Source: Bog-793 sp050013835
GTDB lineage: Bacteria; Actinomycetota; Acidimicrobiia; Acidimicrobiales; Bog-793
Assembly (NCBI GenBank): GCA_050013835.1
Contig: JBEKEM010000010.1
Coordinates: 68,995 to 132,994, forward strand
Length of the DNA: 64,000 nucleotides
Direction: 5' to 3'
In this document: positions 9,568 to 18,511 of the stretch, one piece after another
Numbering within the stretch: the stretch's first letter is position 1
How the letters are laid out: every line of letters begins with the position of its first letter
Notes under the pieces: generated by a model
Told to the model about the DNA's origin: nothing
The model's database searches: none
What the model saw: the letters and a program-made list of their open reading frames with translations, nothing else
Program-made: the position numbers and the translations under genes

Positions 9568-9699
9568 CCGGAACCGGCGAATCCGCCCGGACGCGGCAGG
9601 ACCGTGTGCCGATCCGCCCGTGGTTGGTCGCGATATCGCCGCGCCAGGCAGTAGAAGCCAGGCCAGAACCCCGCGGGCGCGCCGGGAAGGTCGGCGCCC

Positions 9700-10470
9700 T
9701 CAGGCCGACCGGGGAAGGCCCGGCCGGCACAGCCGGCACGGCCGGAAACCGGCGGTGCCGGCCTCGGCGAGGTCGCGGAAGCCGCGCCGGCGCGCCGGGG
9801 CGATCCGCCGGCAGCTGTGGCAGCTCGGCAGGCACACGATCCCCGTCGCCGTCGAGCCGACATAGTGGACACCCGCCGCGGCGAGGTCCGCCAACTCGTC
9901 GAGGTCGGCCCCCTCGGCGCGCAGCAACGCCTCCTTCCTCGCGGGACCGCCCCCGTAGTTGCCGATCGTGCCGTCCGAGCGGGTGACGCGATGGCAGGGG
10001 ATGAGGACCGGCACGGGGTTGCGACCGAGCGCCGAGCCGACCGCCCGGACGGCCCGGGGCCGGCCGATCTCCGCCGCCACCCAGGCGTACGGGCGGACCT
10101 CGCCGACGGGGATGGCGAGCGTCGCCTCGAGCACGCCGACCTCGAACGCCGAGAGCCCGGCTAGGTCGTAGCGCAGCTTGCGCCCGCGGCCGCTGCGGGC
10201 CGCGGCGGCGAGACCCGGCAAGGGCCGCGCCGCCGGCAGGATCGGGCGGCCGAACCGCTCGCGGTACCGGCGAGCGAACCCGGGCTCGCCGCCCGGCGAG
10301 ATGAAGTCGGCCATCGAGATCCCCGCCGACGTCCAGGCGACGCAGAGCTCGCCGACGGGGCCGGCGACCAAGGCGTACCGCGCCACGACGCGGTCCGCGA
10401 AGCCCCGCGGCGGGCGGACCTCGAGAAGGCGGAGGTCTTCCTCGATGGACGACCGAGCTCGTGGGTTCAT
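9700..10470 (-). CDS. Methylated-DNA-protein-cysteine methyltransferase with C-terminal Ada-type zinc domain
   Basis: A 256-aa suicide DNA-repair protein. Residues about 30-195 form the MGMT module with the acceptor motif IPCHRV (Cys159) and the preceding helix-turn-helix (AVGSALGRNPVPV). Residues about 203-250 match the Ada zinc domain that accepts methyl groups from phosphotriesters: TGIVCLPSC (Cys213, Cys217) and FRPCRLCRP (Cys245, Cys248), i.e. C-x3-C and C-x2-C. In Ada this domain is N-terminal; here it follows the transferase and no AraC-type domain is present. The first 35 residues (IEEDLRLLEV..PPRGFADRVVARY) recall N-termini of sigma-factor partner proteins. ATG at 10470 has GAGGAGG about 8 bases upstream and overlaps the sigma-factor stop by one base (TGATG). 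Confidence 0.88.
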   Translation of the reverse strand: MNPRARSSIEEDLRLLEVRPPRGFADRVVARYALVAGPVGELCVAWTSAGISMADFISPGGEPGFARRYRERFGRPILPAARPLPGLAAAARSGRGRKLRYDLAGLSAFEVGVLEATLAIPVGEVRPYAWVAAEIGRPRAVRAVGSALGRNPVPVLIPCHRVTRSDGTIGNYGGGPARKEALLRAEGADLDELADLAAAGVHYVGSTATGIVCLPSCHSCRRIAPARRRGFRDLAEAGTAGFRPCRLCRPGLPRSA

Positions 10471-11078
10471 CACGTTCCCCTCCTCTCGCCGTGACCGGTC
10501 CCCGGGGCGGGGTCGCCCTCGACGGCGTAGGCGGCGCGCAGCGCGGCGAGCCCCCGGGCGACGTGCGAGCGCGCCGTCCCCTCGGGGCACCCCAAGATGA
10601 CCGCGATCTCGGCGAGCCCCAGGCCGACGACGTGGCGCAGGACGACCGCAGTGCGCTGCTTGGCAGGAAGCCCCGCCAGGCGCCGCCCGAGCTTCCCCGC
10701 CGCGTCCGCCGCCGCGGCGAGGTCGGCGGCGTCACGCTGCGACGAGAGGGGCTCCTCGCCGGGTCCGAACGGGTCCGTCCGCGGTCGCCGGGCCGCGTCG
10801 CGGCGGGCGTTGCGCGCCGAGTTGAGAACGATCGTCACCAGCCACGGGCGCAGCCGGAGCTGGCGAATCCTGCTGGCCCCGTAGCCGCGCAACGCCCGGT
10901 ACGCCCGCAGGAACGACTCGGCGGCGAGGTCCTCGGCGTCGGCCGCCGGTGTCGCCCGGGCGGCGACCGTGAAGACGAGCCGCCCGTAGGCCCCGACGAG
11001 GTCGACGAAGCCGGCGTCGAGGTCGTCGGCGAGGCGGCGGCAGATCTCGGCGTCGCCCGTCGGGACGGAACTCGTCAC
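10470..11078 (-). CDS. ECF-type RNA polymerase sigma factor
   Basis: A 202-aa sigma-70 family factor of the extracytoplasmic-function group. Region 2 spans about residues 20-90 (FVDLVGAYGRLVFTVAARA, then DAEDLAAESFLRAYRAL, the -10 recognition helix area) and region 4 about 130-185 (LPAKQRTAVVLRHVVGLGLA with a helix-turn-helix EIAVILGCPEGTARSHV). Start GTG at 11078 is chosen because it is the only start giving a complete region 2 with a short leader. The gene is followed with a one-base overlap by the methyltransferase/Ada-zinc gene, and no classical anti-sigma gene is present, so the two are probably one regulatory-repair unit. Confidence 0.9.
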   Translation of the reverse strand: MTSSVPTGDAEICRRLADDLDAGFVDLVGAYGRLVFTVAARATPAADAEDLAAESFLRAYRALRGYGASRIRQLRLRPWLVTIVLNSARNARRDAARRPRTDPFGPGEEPLSSQRDAADLAAAADAAGKLGRRLAGLPAKQRTAVVLRHVVGLGLAEIAVILGCPEGTARSHVARGLAALRAAYAVEGDPAPGTGHGERRGT

Positions 11079-11149
11079 ACCGGAAAGAACACCGCCGCGC
11101 CGATTCCGCTGCAGCCCGCTCGCCGGACGTCGTCGCGCGCCGGCGACGC

Positions 11150-12958
11150 TCACAACCGGACCGGGTCGATCTCGACCCGCACGCCCTCCAGCGGCAGGCC
11201 GGCCCCGGCGAGCTCGTCGGCGAGTTGTTGCGGGTCGTCGGCGCGCACGAGGAACCGGTCGGGGCTGAGCCGGGCGACCTCGGGACCGTGGGGCGAGGCG
11301 CCGAGCCGGGAGGCGCACTGTTCTGCTCCGGGCCCCGAGACGACGGCGACGGCGCGGTACGGCGGCAGCCCCAGATCCCCGCGCCGCGCCGCCTCGGCGG
11401 CGGCGCACGGGCCCGGGAGACCGAGCCCCGCCGCCCGCAGGACCTCGTGCTCCGGGATCCGGGTCTGGACGACGACCGGCCCCGACCGCCCGCCCGCGGC
11501 GGCGCCGCGCCCGCCGACGAGGCGACTCGCCAGCGCCAGCAGGGCGAGCGCCTCCTCCCCGGCCCGGTACCGGGGGGCGAGGAGCTCCTGGTCGAAATCG
11601 AGGAAGGCGACCGCCGAGGCGGCGCGCACCCGGTGCAGGACCGCCTCGGTGCCGACGAGGACGCCGGCCGCGGCGCCCCCGTCGCGGGGGGCGGCCGAGG
11701 AGACCTCGTCGACCGGCTCGCCGACGAGCGCCGCGATCTCCTCGGCGGCCCGCGCCGTGCCGAGCCGCAGGCGCTTCAGGCGGGTCGAGGAGCACGCCGC
11801 GCAGACGAACGGCCGCGTCGCGGCGCAGACCGGGCAGGTGAGCGCCGCCTCCATGCCGCCGGACTCGACGAGCGCGGCCCCACAGCGCTCGCAGCGCACG
11901 ACAGCGCGGCAGGCGCCGCAGGCGAGCAGCCTCGCCCGGCCCGTCCGGTTGAGGACGCAGACGACGGGGAGCTCGGGACTGGCGAGACGCGACTCCCGCA
12001 CGATCTCGGCGAAACGGCCGCTGAAAAGGCCCGAACGCGGGTCGTCCCCGCGCCGGTCGATCACCTCGGCGGTCGCCCACCCGGCCCGCTCGAAGGCGGG
12101 ATCGAAGGTGACGAGCGTCGATCCGGCGAGGTTTCCGAGGGTCGGGCAGGGGCTCACCAGGAGCAACGGCACGCCGGCACGCCGCGCCCGCTCGGCGGCG
12201 ACGACCGTCGCGTCCCACGTCGGCGCGCGCTCCTCGACGAAGTTCTCCGAATGGGCGTCGAGGACGACGACGACACCGAGACGGCCGACCGGGGCGAAGG
12301 CCGCCGCCCGCGCGCCCACGACGGTGCAGCCGCCCGCCGCCGCCTCGTCCCACGCCTCGGGTTGCAGCGCGACCCTCGGGCCGAGCCGGGCGAGCCGCTG
12401 GGCGAGCACCTCGGCGTCGCGCCGGGTCGGCACGAGCACGAGCGCGTCGCGGTCCGCCGCCGCGGCGACCGCCGCCGCGACGACGTCGAGGCGGGGGGCG
12501 GCCGGCGGGAGCCGCAACACCGCGGGGGCCGAGGCGAGGGCCCGCCGGGTGGCCTCGGCGACCGTCGGGGCCCCCGTCTCGGAAAGGCGCTGGCCACGAG
12601 CTGGGACGGGGGGCAGGGTCCGCACGAGGCGCGGCGGCGAGCCGGCGAGCAGGAACGGCCGCAACCGGCCGGCGTAGCGCCAGGCGCCGAACCGCCCGAG
12701 CTCGACGATCTCCGGGGCGGGACCCCGGGACACGACGTCGAGGACCTCCCGCAGCTCATGGCCGCCGGGTTCGGCCGCCTCGCCGACGACCCAACCGCGC
12801 ACCCTGCGGCCGTGCAGCGGCACCCGCACGATCGAGCCGAGACGGGTCGCGCCGGCGAGCGCCTCCGGGACGGCGTAGGCGAACTCCCGGTCGACGCCGG
12901 TCACGTCGGGGAGGACCGCGACGATCCGCCGGGCGGCCGGTCCCGACGCGGTCGTCAC
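11150..12958 (-). CDS. priA: Primosomal protein N' (PriA), helicase-inactive actinobacterial type
   Basis: Replication-restart protein that recognises stalled forks, 602 aa. The N-terminal DNA-binding domain is recognisable (RIVAVLPDVTGVDREFAYAVP), and the zinc-binding cysteines are kept (CGACRAVVRCERC, then CPVC and CAAC). The Walker A loop normally reading GVTGSGKTE is replaced by a proline/alanine-rich stretch and the DEAH box by LDAHSEN, so it should not unwind DNA; this degeneration is known for actinobacterial PriA. The start GTG at 12958 follows the metK stop by seven bases. The frame runs open further upstream inside metK, but that part is not conserved. Confidence 0.92.
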   Translation of the reverse strand: MTTASGPAARRIVAVLPDVTGVDREFAYAVPEALAGATRLGSIVRVPLHGRRVRGWVVGEAAEPGGHELREVLDVVSRGPAPEIVELGRFGAWRYAGRLRPFLLAGSPPRLVRTLPPVPARGQRLSETGAPTVAEATRRALASAPAVLRLPPAAPRLDVVAAAVAAAADRDALVLVPTRRDAEVLAQRLARLGPRVALQPEAWDEAAAGGCTVVGARAAAFAPVGRLGVVVVLDAHSENFVEERAPTWDATVVAAERARRAGVPLLLVSPCPTLGNLAGSTLVTFDPAFERAGWATAEVIDRRGDDPRSGLFSGRFAEIVRESRLASPELPVVCVLNRTGRARLLACGACRAVVRCERCGAALVESGGMEAALTCPVCAATRPFVCAACSSTRLKRLRLGTARAAEEIAALVGEPVDEVSSAAPRDGGAAAGVLVGTEAVLHRVRAASAVAFLDFDQELLAPRYRAGEEALALLALASRLVGGRGAAAGGRSGPVVVQTRIPEHEVLRAAGLGLPGPCAAAEAARRGDLGLPPYRAVAVVSGPGAEQCASRLGASPHGPEVARLSPDRFLVRADDPQQLADELAGAGLPLEGVRVEIDPVRL

Positions 12959-12965
12959 CGGGTCG

Positions 12966-14162
12966 CTATAGGTCGAGTTCCCGGCGCAGGTCGTCGACGC
13001 GACCCGTCGTCTCCCAGGTGAACTCCTTCTCGGAGCGGCCGAAGTGCCCGTAGGCGGCGGTCGCCCGGTAGATCGGCCGGCGCAGGTCGAGGTCACGGAT
13101 GATGGCTGCCGGCCGCAGGTCGAACAGCTCCTCGATCGCCTTCTCGATCCGCGCCGTGTCGACGACGGCGGTGCCGAAGGTCTCGATCATGACCGACACG
13201 GGCCGCGCCACGCCGATGGCGTAGGCGACCTGGATCTCGCAGCGCCGCGCCGCCCCGGCGGCGACGACGTGCTTGGCGACCCAGCGGGCAGCGTACGCAG
13301 CGGAGCGGTCGACTTTGGAGGGGTCCTTGCCCGAGAAGGCGCCGCCTCCGTGACGGGCCATGCCCCCGTAGGTGTCGACGATGATCTTGCGCCCGGTCAA
13401 TCCGGTGTCGGCGCGCGGGCCGCCGAGCTCGAACACGCCCGTCGGGTTGCAGAGGAGCTTGTGTCCCTCGAAGGCGATCTCCCGGGGCAAGAGGGCGAGG
13501 AGCGGCCGTACGACATGCTCCTCGATGTCCGGCCCGAGCAGCGTCTCGGGGTCGATGCCCGGCTTGTGCTGGGTCGAGACGAGCACCGTCTCGAGCTTGA
13601 CGGGCCGACCATCCTCGTAGCGCACGCTCACCTGGGTCTTGCCGTCGGGCCGCAGGTACGGGAGCACGTTCGCCCGGCGCACCTCGGCGAGCCGGCGCGC
13701 CAGCATGTGGGCGAACCAGATCGGCACCGGCATGAGGTCGGGCGTCTCGTCGCAGGCGAAGCCGAACACCATCCCCTGGTCGCCCGCCCCCTGCTGCGAG
13801 AGCTCGTCGGCGTCGCCGTGGCGGATCTCCGCCGAGCGCGAGACTCCGGCGTCGATGTCTGGGGACTGCTCACCGATCGAGACCATGACGCCGCAGGTGT
13901 TGCCGTCGAAGCCGTACTCTTCGCGGTCGTACCCGGTCTCGCAGACCGTGTCCCGCACGATGCGAGGGATGTCGACGTAGCCCTCGGTCGAGATCTCGCC
14001 GACGACGCAGACGATGCCGGTTGTGAGCAGGGTCTCGCAGGCGACCCGGCCCAGCGGGTCCTGGGCGAGGATCGCGTCGAGGACGGCGTCGGAGATCTGG
14101 TCGGCCATCTTGTCCGGATGGCCCTCGGTGACCGACTCCGAGGTGAACGTGTAGCTGGACAA
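12966..14162 (-). CDS. metK: S-adenosylmethionine synthetase
   Basis: Makes S-adenosylmethionine from methionine and ATP, cytosolic tetramer. 398 aa, the standard length. Signatures are TFTSESVTEGHPDKMADQ at the N-terminus, GAGDQGMVFGFACDET (ATP/methionine site) and GGGAFSGKDPSKVDRS (phosphate-binding loop). The start is TTG at 14162: AAGGAG lies five bases upstream and this yields the family N-terminus, whereas the ATG-type start 42 bases further upstream lacks a site and would overlap coaBC. The product supplies the radical SAM, ArsM and menaquinone methylation steps. Confidence 0.97.
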   Translation of the reverse strand: MSSYTFTSESVTEGHPDKMADQISDAVLDAILAQDPLGRVACETLLTTGIVCVVGEISTEGYVDIPRIVRDTVCETGYDREEYGFDGNTCGVMVSIGEQSPDIDAGVSRSAEIRHGDADELSQQGAGDQGMVFGFACDETPDLMPVPIWFAHMLARRLAEVRRANVLPYLRPDGKTQVSVRYEDGRPVKLETVLVSTQHKPGIDPETLLGPDIEEHVVRPLLALLPREIAFEGHKLLCNPTGVFELGGPRADTGLTGRKIIVDTYGGMARHGGGAFSGKDPSKVDRSAAYAARWVAKHVVAAGAARRCEIQVAYAIGVARPVSVMIETFGTAVVDTARIEKAIEELFDLRPAAIIRDLDLRRPIYRATAAYGHFGRSEKEFTWETTGRVDDLRRELDL

Positions 14163-14200
14163 GTCAGCTCCTTGCGGTTCGGTTGGGTGTGAGCGAGCCG

Positions 14201-15442
14201 TCACGCGTCGCGGAGCCGGCGGACGACGGCATCGAGCACTGCGGCGGCAATCGTAGGCTTCGGCCCCAGGGGCACGTCGGTGCGACCACCCCCGGCTTCG
14301 AGGATCGTAACGGCGTTCGTCTCGTAGCCGAACCCGACGCCCGGCTCGCTCACGTCGTTCACGACGATCAGGTCGGCGCCCTTGGCGGTGAGCTTGGCCG
14401 AACCGCGGGCGACGGCGTCACCGGTCTCGGCGGCGAAACCGACGAGGACCTGGCCGGGCCGCCGCCGCGCACCGAGCCCCGCGAGCACGTCCTCGGTCGG
14501 CTCGAGCACGACCTCGGGCGGCCCGTCGCCCTTTTTCAACTTCGTCGCCGACACCGCCTTCGGGCGGAAGTCCGCCACGGCGGCGGCCATCACGACGACG
14601 TCGGCGGCACCAGCACGGGCGAAGACCTCCCCGGCGAGCTCGGCCGCCGTCTCGACGGGCACGAACTCGACGCCGGGCGGCGGGGCCAGCGCCGAGGCCG
14701 AAACGAGGGTCACCTTCGCGCCGCGCCGGCGCGCCTCGGCGGCGATGGCGTGGCCCTGGCGTCCCGACGAGCGGTTGCCGAGATAGCGGACGGGGTCGAG
14801 CGGCTCGCGCGTGCCCCCCGCCGTGACGAGCACCCGATACCCGGCGAGGTCGCCGGTCCCGGCGAGCGCCCCCGCGGCCGCGGCCAGGATGACCGGGATG
14901 CCTGCGAGGCGGCCCGGGCCCTGGTCCCCGCCGGCCAGCCGGCCCGTCTCCGGCGCGACGACGACCACGCCGCGCCGCTCGAGGGTCGCGAGGTTCTCCC
15001 GGACCGAGGCGTGTCCCCACATCTCGGCGTGCATCGCCGGGCAGACGACAACGGGCGCCGCCGTGGCGAGGAGCGTCGCGCCGAGCAGGTCGTGGGCGAT
15101 CCCGGCGGCGTACTCGGCGAGGAAGTTCGCCGTCGCCGGCGCGACGAGGACGAGGTCGGCTGCCTGGGCGAGGTGCGTGTGCGGGATCGGGTCGGCGGGG
15201 TCGAACAGCTCCGTGCGCGCCGGCTCCGAGGCGAGGGCGGAGAACGTCACCGCTCCAACGAAACGCGTCGACGCCCTAGTCAGCACGGGGACGACGTGCG
15301 CCCCGGCGTCGACGAGCTGGCGGCAGATCTCGACGGCTTTGTAGGCGGCGATGCCGGCGGTCACGCCGAGGACGACGAAGGCGCCGTCGAGCACGCTGGG
15401 ATCACCCGCTGGGCGTTGCTGGTTCTCGTCGCCCGCGCTCAT
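14201..15442 (-). CDS. coaBC: Phosphopantothenoylcysteine decarboxylase/synthetase
   Basis: Bifunctional coenzyme A biosynthesis enzyme (Dfp), 413 aa. The N-terminal FMN-dependent decarboxylase CoaC spans residues about 20-195, with VLGVTAGIAAYKAVE, HTHLAQAADLVLVAPATAN and the substrate-clamp CPAMHAEMW. The C-terminal synthetase CoaB (about 200-413) shows VLVTAGGTREPLDPVR, LGNRSSGRQGHAIA and the KLKKG loop. It lies between rpoZ and metK, the conserved actinobacterial position, with gaps of under 40 bases. Confidence 0.96.
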   Translation of the reverse strand: MSAGDENQQRPAGDPSVLDGAFVVLGVTAGIAAYKAVEICRQLVDAGAHVVPVLTRASTRFVGAVTFSALASEPARTELFDPADPIPHTHLAQAADLVLVAPATANFLAEYAAGIAHDLLGATLLATAAPVVVCPAMHAEMWGHASVRENLATLERRGVVVVAPETGRLAGGDQGPGRLAGIPVILAAAAGALAGTGDLAGYRVLVTAGGTREPLDPVRYLGNRSSGRQGHAIAAEARRRGAKVTLVSASALAPPPGVEFVPVETAAELAGEVFARAGAADVVVMAAAVADFRPKAVSATKLKKGDGPPEVVLEPTEDVLAGLGARRRPGQVLVGFAAETGDAVARGSAKLTAKGADLIVVNDVSEPGVGFGYETNAVTILEAGGGRTDVPLGPKPTIAAAVLDAVVRRLRDA

Positions 15443-15479
15443 CGCCGCAACCCCGCCGACGGCTGCGTCGCCCGGGCAG

Positions 15480-15812
15480 CTACGAGCTGGCCGGTGGGTC
15501 GCCGGCGGGATCGTCGGTGATGCCGGCCACCTCGACCAGCTCCGCCTCGCCGTCGGTTTCCGGCTCGACCGGCGCGCCGGCGCGCACCTTGGACGCCGCG
15601 ATCTCCTCGAGGGCGATCGACAACGGCTTGCGGGCCACGGAGCTGACCTGCGGCGGAACGATCGCGCCGAGACCCTCGCCGAGCTGGTTGAAGTACGAGT
15701 TGATCTGCCGTCCGCGCTTGGCGGACAGGGTCACGAGGCTGAACTTCGAGTCCACCTTGTCGAGGAGGTCCTCGATCGCCGGGTCGATCATCGTGCTGCG
15801 TGGTTCGGCCAT
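15480..15812 (-). CDS. rpoZ: RNA polymerase omega subunit
   Basis: Small RNA polymerase subunit that chaperones beta-prime, 110 aa. The conserved N-terminal part reads PAIEDLLDKVDSKFSLVTLS followed by AKRGRQINSY, then ARKPLSIALEEIAASKV. The acidic C-terminal tail is variable in the family. ATG at 15812 has GAGGAG three to four bases upstream; the second Met, seven codons later, is the alternative. Located between gmk and coaBC as in other actinobacteria. Confidence 0.95.
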   Translation of the reverse strand: MAEPRSTMIDPAIEDLLDKVDSKFSLVTLSAKRGRQINSYFNQLGEGLGAIVPPQVSSVARKPLSIALEEIAASKVRAGAPVEPETDGEAELVEVAGITDDPAGDPPASS

Positions 15813-15915
15813 GGTCTCCTCGATCACCGCGTGGACGCGGCTCGCGCCACGGCCAACTGGGTCAGAACATTCCGCACGCCGACCGCCACCAGACCGGGGC
15901 CGTGTCCGGGCACGA

Positions 15916-16458
15916 TCAATCCGCGCCCCGACGTGTTCTCGCCAGTATACCGGCGAGTTCGTCGACGGCCTGGTCGACCTCGTGGTTGACCACCACCGCG
16001 TCGGCGAGGGCCCGTCCGGCCTCGACCTCGCGGTCAGCGAGGGCGAGACGCGCCGCCACGTGGGAGGCGGAATCCCCCCGTTCCCCCATTCGCCTGGCCT
16101 CGTCGGCCCGCGACGGGGGGACGAGCAGCACGCAGACGACGTCCTCGCAGCGCTTGCGCACCTGCTCAGCGCCCTGGACGTCGATCTCGAGCACGAGGTC
16201 GCGCCCTGGCGGGGCGTCGGGCATCGGCGTGCCGTACAGCTCGTCGAGCACGGTCGCGTGCTCGAGGAACTTGCCCGCGGCGATCGCCGCTTCGAACGTC
16301 GGTCGGTCGACGAAGGTGTAGGCGTCCTCCTCCTCACCCTGCCGGCGGGCGCGCGTCGTCCACGAGCGGGACAGCCAGAGCTTCGGGTCGCGCGCGACCA
16401 GCTCTTTGACCACCGTCCCTTTCCCGGCGCCGCCGGGACCGGAGACGACGAGGATCAG
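15916..16458 (-). CDS. gmk: Guanylate kinase (CTG start)
   Basis: Phosphorylates GMP to GDP, cytosolic. From the CTG at 16458 the protein is 180 aa and starts (M)ILVVSGPGGAGKGTVVKEL, which includes the P-loop GPGGAGKGT; the GMP-binding region (SRSWTTRARRQGEEEDAYTF) and LVLEIDVQGAEQVR follow. In this frame the sequence from the upstream stop (about 16525) to the P-loop contains no ATG, GTG or TTG, and the first canonical codon is the GTG after the P-loop, which would make a dead enzyme. The CTG overlaps the mihF stop as CTGA, so translational coupling is likely. Function is certain; the start is deduced from the absence of alternatives. Confidence 0.95.
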   Translation of the reverse strand: MILVVSGPGGAGKGTVVKELVARDPKLWLSRSWTTRARRQGEEEDAYTFVDRPTFEAAIAAGKFLEHATVLDELYGTPMPDAPPGRDLVLEIDVQGAEQVRKRCEDVVCVLLVPPSRADEARRMGERGDSASHVAARLALADREVEAGRALADAVVVNHEVDQAVDELAGILARTRRGAD

Positions 16459-16775
16459 GGGCGACCGACGGCTTCGAGAAGCGCGCTGCGCTGCTTGGCG
16501 CCGAGTCCCTGCAGACGGCGCGTCTCACTGATGCCGATCTGCTCCATCAACCGGCGGGCTTTCACCTTGCCGGTGCCAGGGAGCGACTCGAGGACAGCGA
16601 GAACCTTCATCTTGCCGACGATGTCATCGTTGGCTGCCCGACCGAGCAAACCGCTCAGCGAGACACGACCGTTCTTCAACTGGTCCTTGATCTCCGCTCG
16701 GGCCTTGCGCGCCTGAGCCGCCTTGGCGAGCGCGGCACTGCGCTGTTCGGGTGTGAGGCTTGGTGGTTGGGGCAT
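16455..16775 (-). CDS. mihF: Actinobacterial integration host factor (mIHF)
   Basis: Nucleoid-associated DNA-bending protein of the actinobacterial mIHF type, about 106 aa. It begins PPSLTPEQRSAALAKAAQAR and holds the helix-two-turn-helix region LPGTGKVKARRLMEQIGI with SETRRLQGLGAKQRSALLE at the C-terminus, closely following mycobacterial mIHF. ATG at 16775 is preferred by length; a GTG 30 bases upstream is also in frame. No strong ribosome-binding site is seen, so a leaderless start is possible. The stop overlaps the gmk CTG start. Confidence 0.95.
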   Translation of the reverse strand: MPQPPSLTPEQRSAALAKAAQARKARAEIKDQLKNGRVSLSGLLGRAANDDIVGKMKVLAVLESLPGTGKVKARRLMEQIGISETRRLQGLGAKQRSALLEAVGRP

Positions 16776-16870
16776 GAGTCGAGACGTTAGCGCGGGTTTC
16801 CCCACTTGACCACGGTTTCTGCCAAGCGAACCCGCGCGGGGCGCGATCGCCGCCGCGACCGCCTCCCCGT

Positions 16871-17596
16871 TCAGCGCGGCGTCACGTTCCCGAGCGCCTC
16901 GACGAGCGCGCGCGCCGCCGCGACCGGGTCCTTGGCGCCGGTGACGGCGCGCCCGATGACGAGGAGGTCGGCACCGGCGCCGAACGCCTCCTGTGGCGTC
17001 GCGGCGCGGGACTGGTCGTCCCGGGCGACGCCCGGAGGGCGCATCCCGGGCACGACCGTGATCACCCCGGGCACGGCGGCGCGCACGGCGGAGATCTCCG
17101 CCGCGGCACAGACGACACCGCCGAGACCGGCGCGCGATGCCAGCGCGGCGCGCTCGACGACAAGCGCCGGGGTCGCCCCGGCGTCGCTCGTCAACACGGT
17201 GACGGCGAGCCCGATCGTCGGCTTGTCCCGGCCGGTGAGGGCGGCCCCCTCGACGAACCCCCGGGCTGCACCGGCGAGCATCTCGGCGCCGCCGGCGGCG
17301 TGGACGGTGGCGTAGCGGGCCCCCGTACGCGCGACCGCCCGCGCCGCGCGCTCGACGGTCGTCGGGATGTCGTGCAGCTTCAGGTCAACGAAGACCTCGA
17401 AGCCGTCGGCGATGAAGGCGGCAACGGCGGCGGGCCCCTCGGCGACGTAGAGCTCGAGCCCGACCTTCACCACGGAGAAGAACGGGGCCAGATCCCGCGC
17501 GAGACCCCGGGCCGAGGCGAGATCCGGGACGTCTAGGGCGAGACAGAGGTGCTCGCGCACCGCGATCGGCAACAGACGGCTCTCAGTCACGGGCAC
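16871..17596 (-). CDS. pyrF: Orotidine 5'-phosphate decarboxylase
   Basis: Last step of UMP synthesis, decarboxylating OMP. 241 aa TIM barrel; catalytic array VFVDLKLHDIPTTV carries the D-x-K-x-x-D-I signature, with the N-terminal LCLALDVPD and the phosphate-gripping VVPGMRPPG. The start region holds two GTG codons (17596 and 17590) overlapping the pyrD stop, so it is coupled to pyrD. A 95-base gap separates it from mihF. Confidence 0.96.
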   Translation of the reverse strand: MPVTESRLLPIAVREHLCLALDVPDLASARGLARDLAPFFSVVKVGLELYVAEGPAAVAAFIADGFEVFVDLKLHDIPTTVERAARAVARTGARYATVHAAGGAEMLAGAARGFVEGAALTGRDKPTIGLAVTVLTSDAGATPALVVERAALASRAGLGGVVCAAAEISAVRAAVPGVITVVPGMRPPGVARDDQSRAATPQEAFGAGADLLVIGRAVTGAKDPVAAARALVEALGNVTPR

Positions 17597-18511
17597 CCCC
17601 GACGAGCTCGGAAACGCGGACGACCCCGTTCGCCGCGCACCACCGGCGCAGTTCCTGGAGCACGCGGGCCGGGGCGTGGGGGTCGACGAGCGTCGCCGTG
17701 CCCACCTGCACGGCCCGTGCCCCGGCGAGCAGGAACTCGACGGCCGTCGTCCCAGACATCACTCCGCCCGCGCCGATGATCGGCACCTGTGGCAGGGCCG
17801 CCGAGACGTCGGCGACCGCATGCAGCGCCACACCGTGCAGGGCCGGGCCCGAAAGGCCGCCGCCCGCGCCGCCGAGCGCGCCCCGGCGGAGATCGGCCCG
17901 GATCGCCAGGGCGGGCAGCGTGTTCACGAGGGTGAGCGCCGCGGCGCCGGCGCCGACGGCAGCGGTCGCCACCTCGACGAGGTTGGCCCCGCCCGGCGAG
18001 AGCTTCACCCAGAGCGGGAGTCCGGCGGCCGCGGCCGCCTCGACGACCTCGGCCGTCGCGCCGGGCGACCGGGCGAACATCTCCTCGCCGCCGTCGAGGT
18101 TCGGGCAGGACACGTTGAGCTCGACGGCGATGATCGACGCCGACGCCGGGGCGAGGAGCGCGGCGGCCCGGGCATACTCGTCGGCGCGGCGGCCCCAGAG
18201 GCTGACAACGACGCGGGCCCCTGCCGCCTCGAGGGCCGGCAGGTGCTCGGCAAGCCACGACGCGACCCCCGGCCCCTGGAGCCCGACGCTGTTCAGCATC
18301 CCCCCGGCGACGGGCTTGAGCCGCGGGGGCGGGTTCCCGGGCCAGGGCTCGGCGGCGAGCGACTTCACGACGACGGCGCCGAGCCCGGCGAGATCGAGGT
18401 ACGCCGACAGCTCGGCGCCGTGTCCCGAGGTGCCCGAGGCCGTCATCACCGGGTTCGGGAGGACGACGGTGCCGATCGTCGTCGTGAGATCGACCGCCGC
18501 GCCCTTCCCGC

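Noticed and set aside
10470..12353. A 627-codon minus-strand frame linking sigma factor to upstream sequence
   Set aside because: The upstream part is the wrong frame of priA; the sigma factor starts at a GTG at 11078.
14162..14204. metK start 14 codons upstream
   Set aside because: The TTG at 14162 has AAGGAG at proper distance and gives the family N-terminus; the upstream start has no site and overlaps coaBC.
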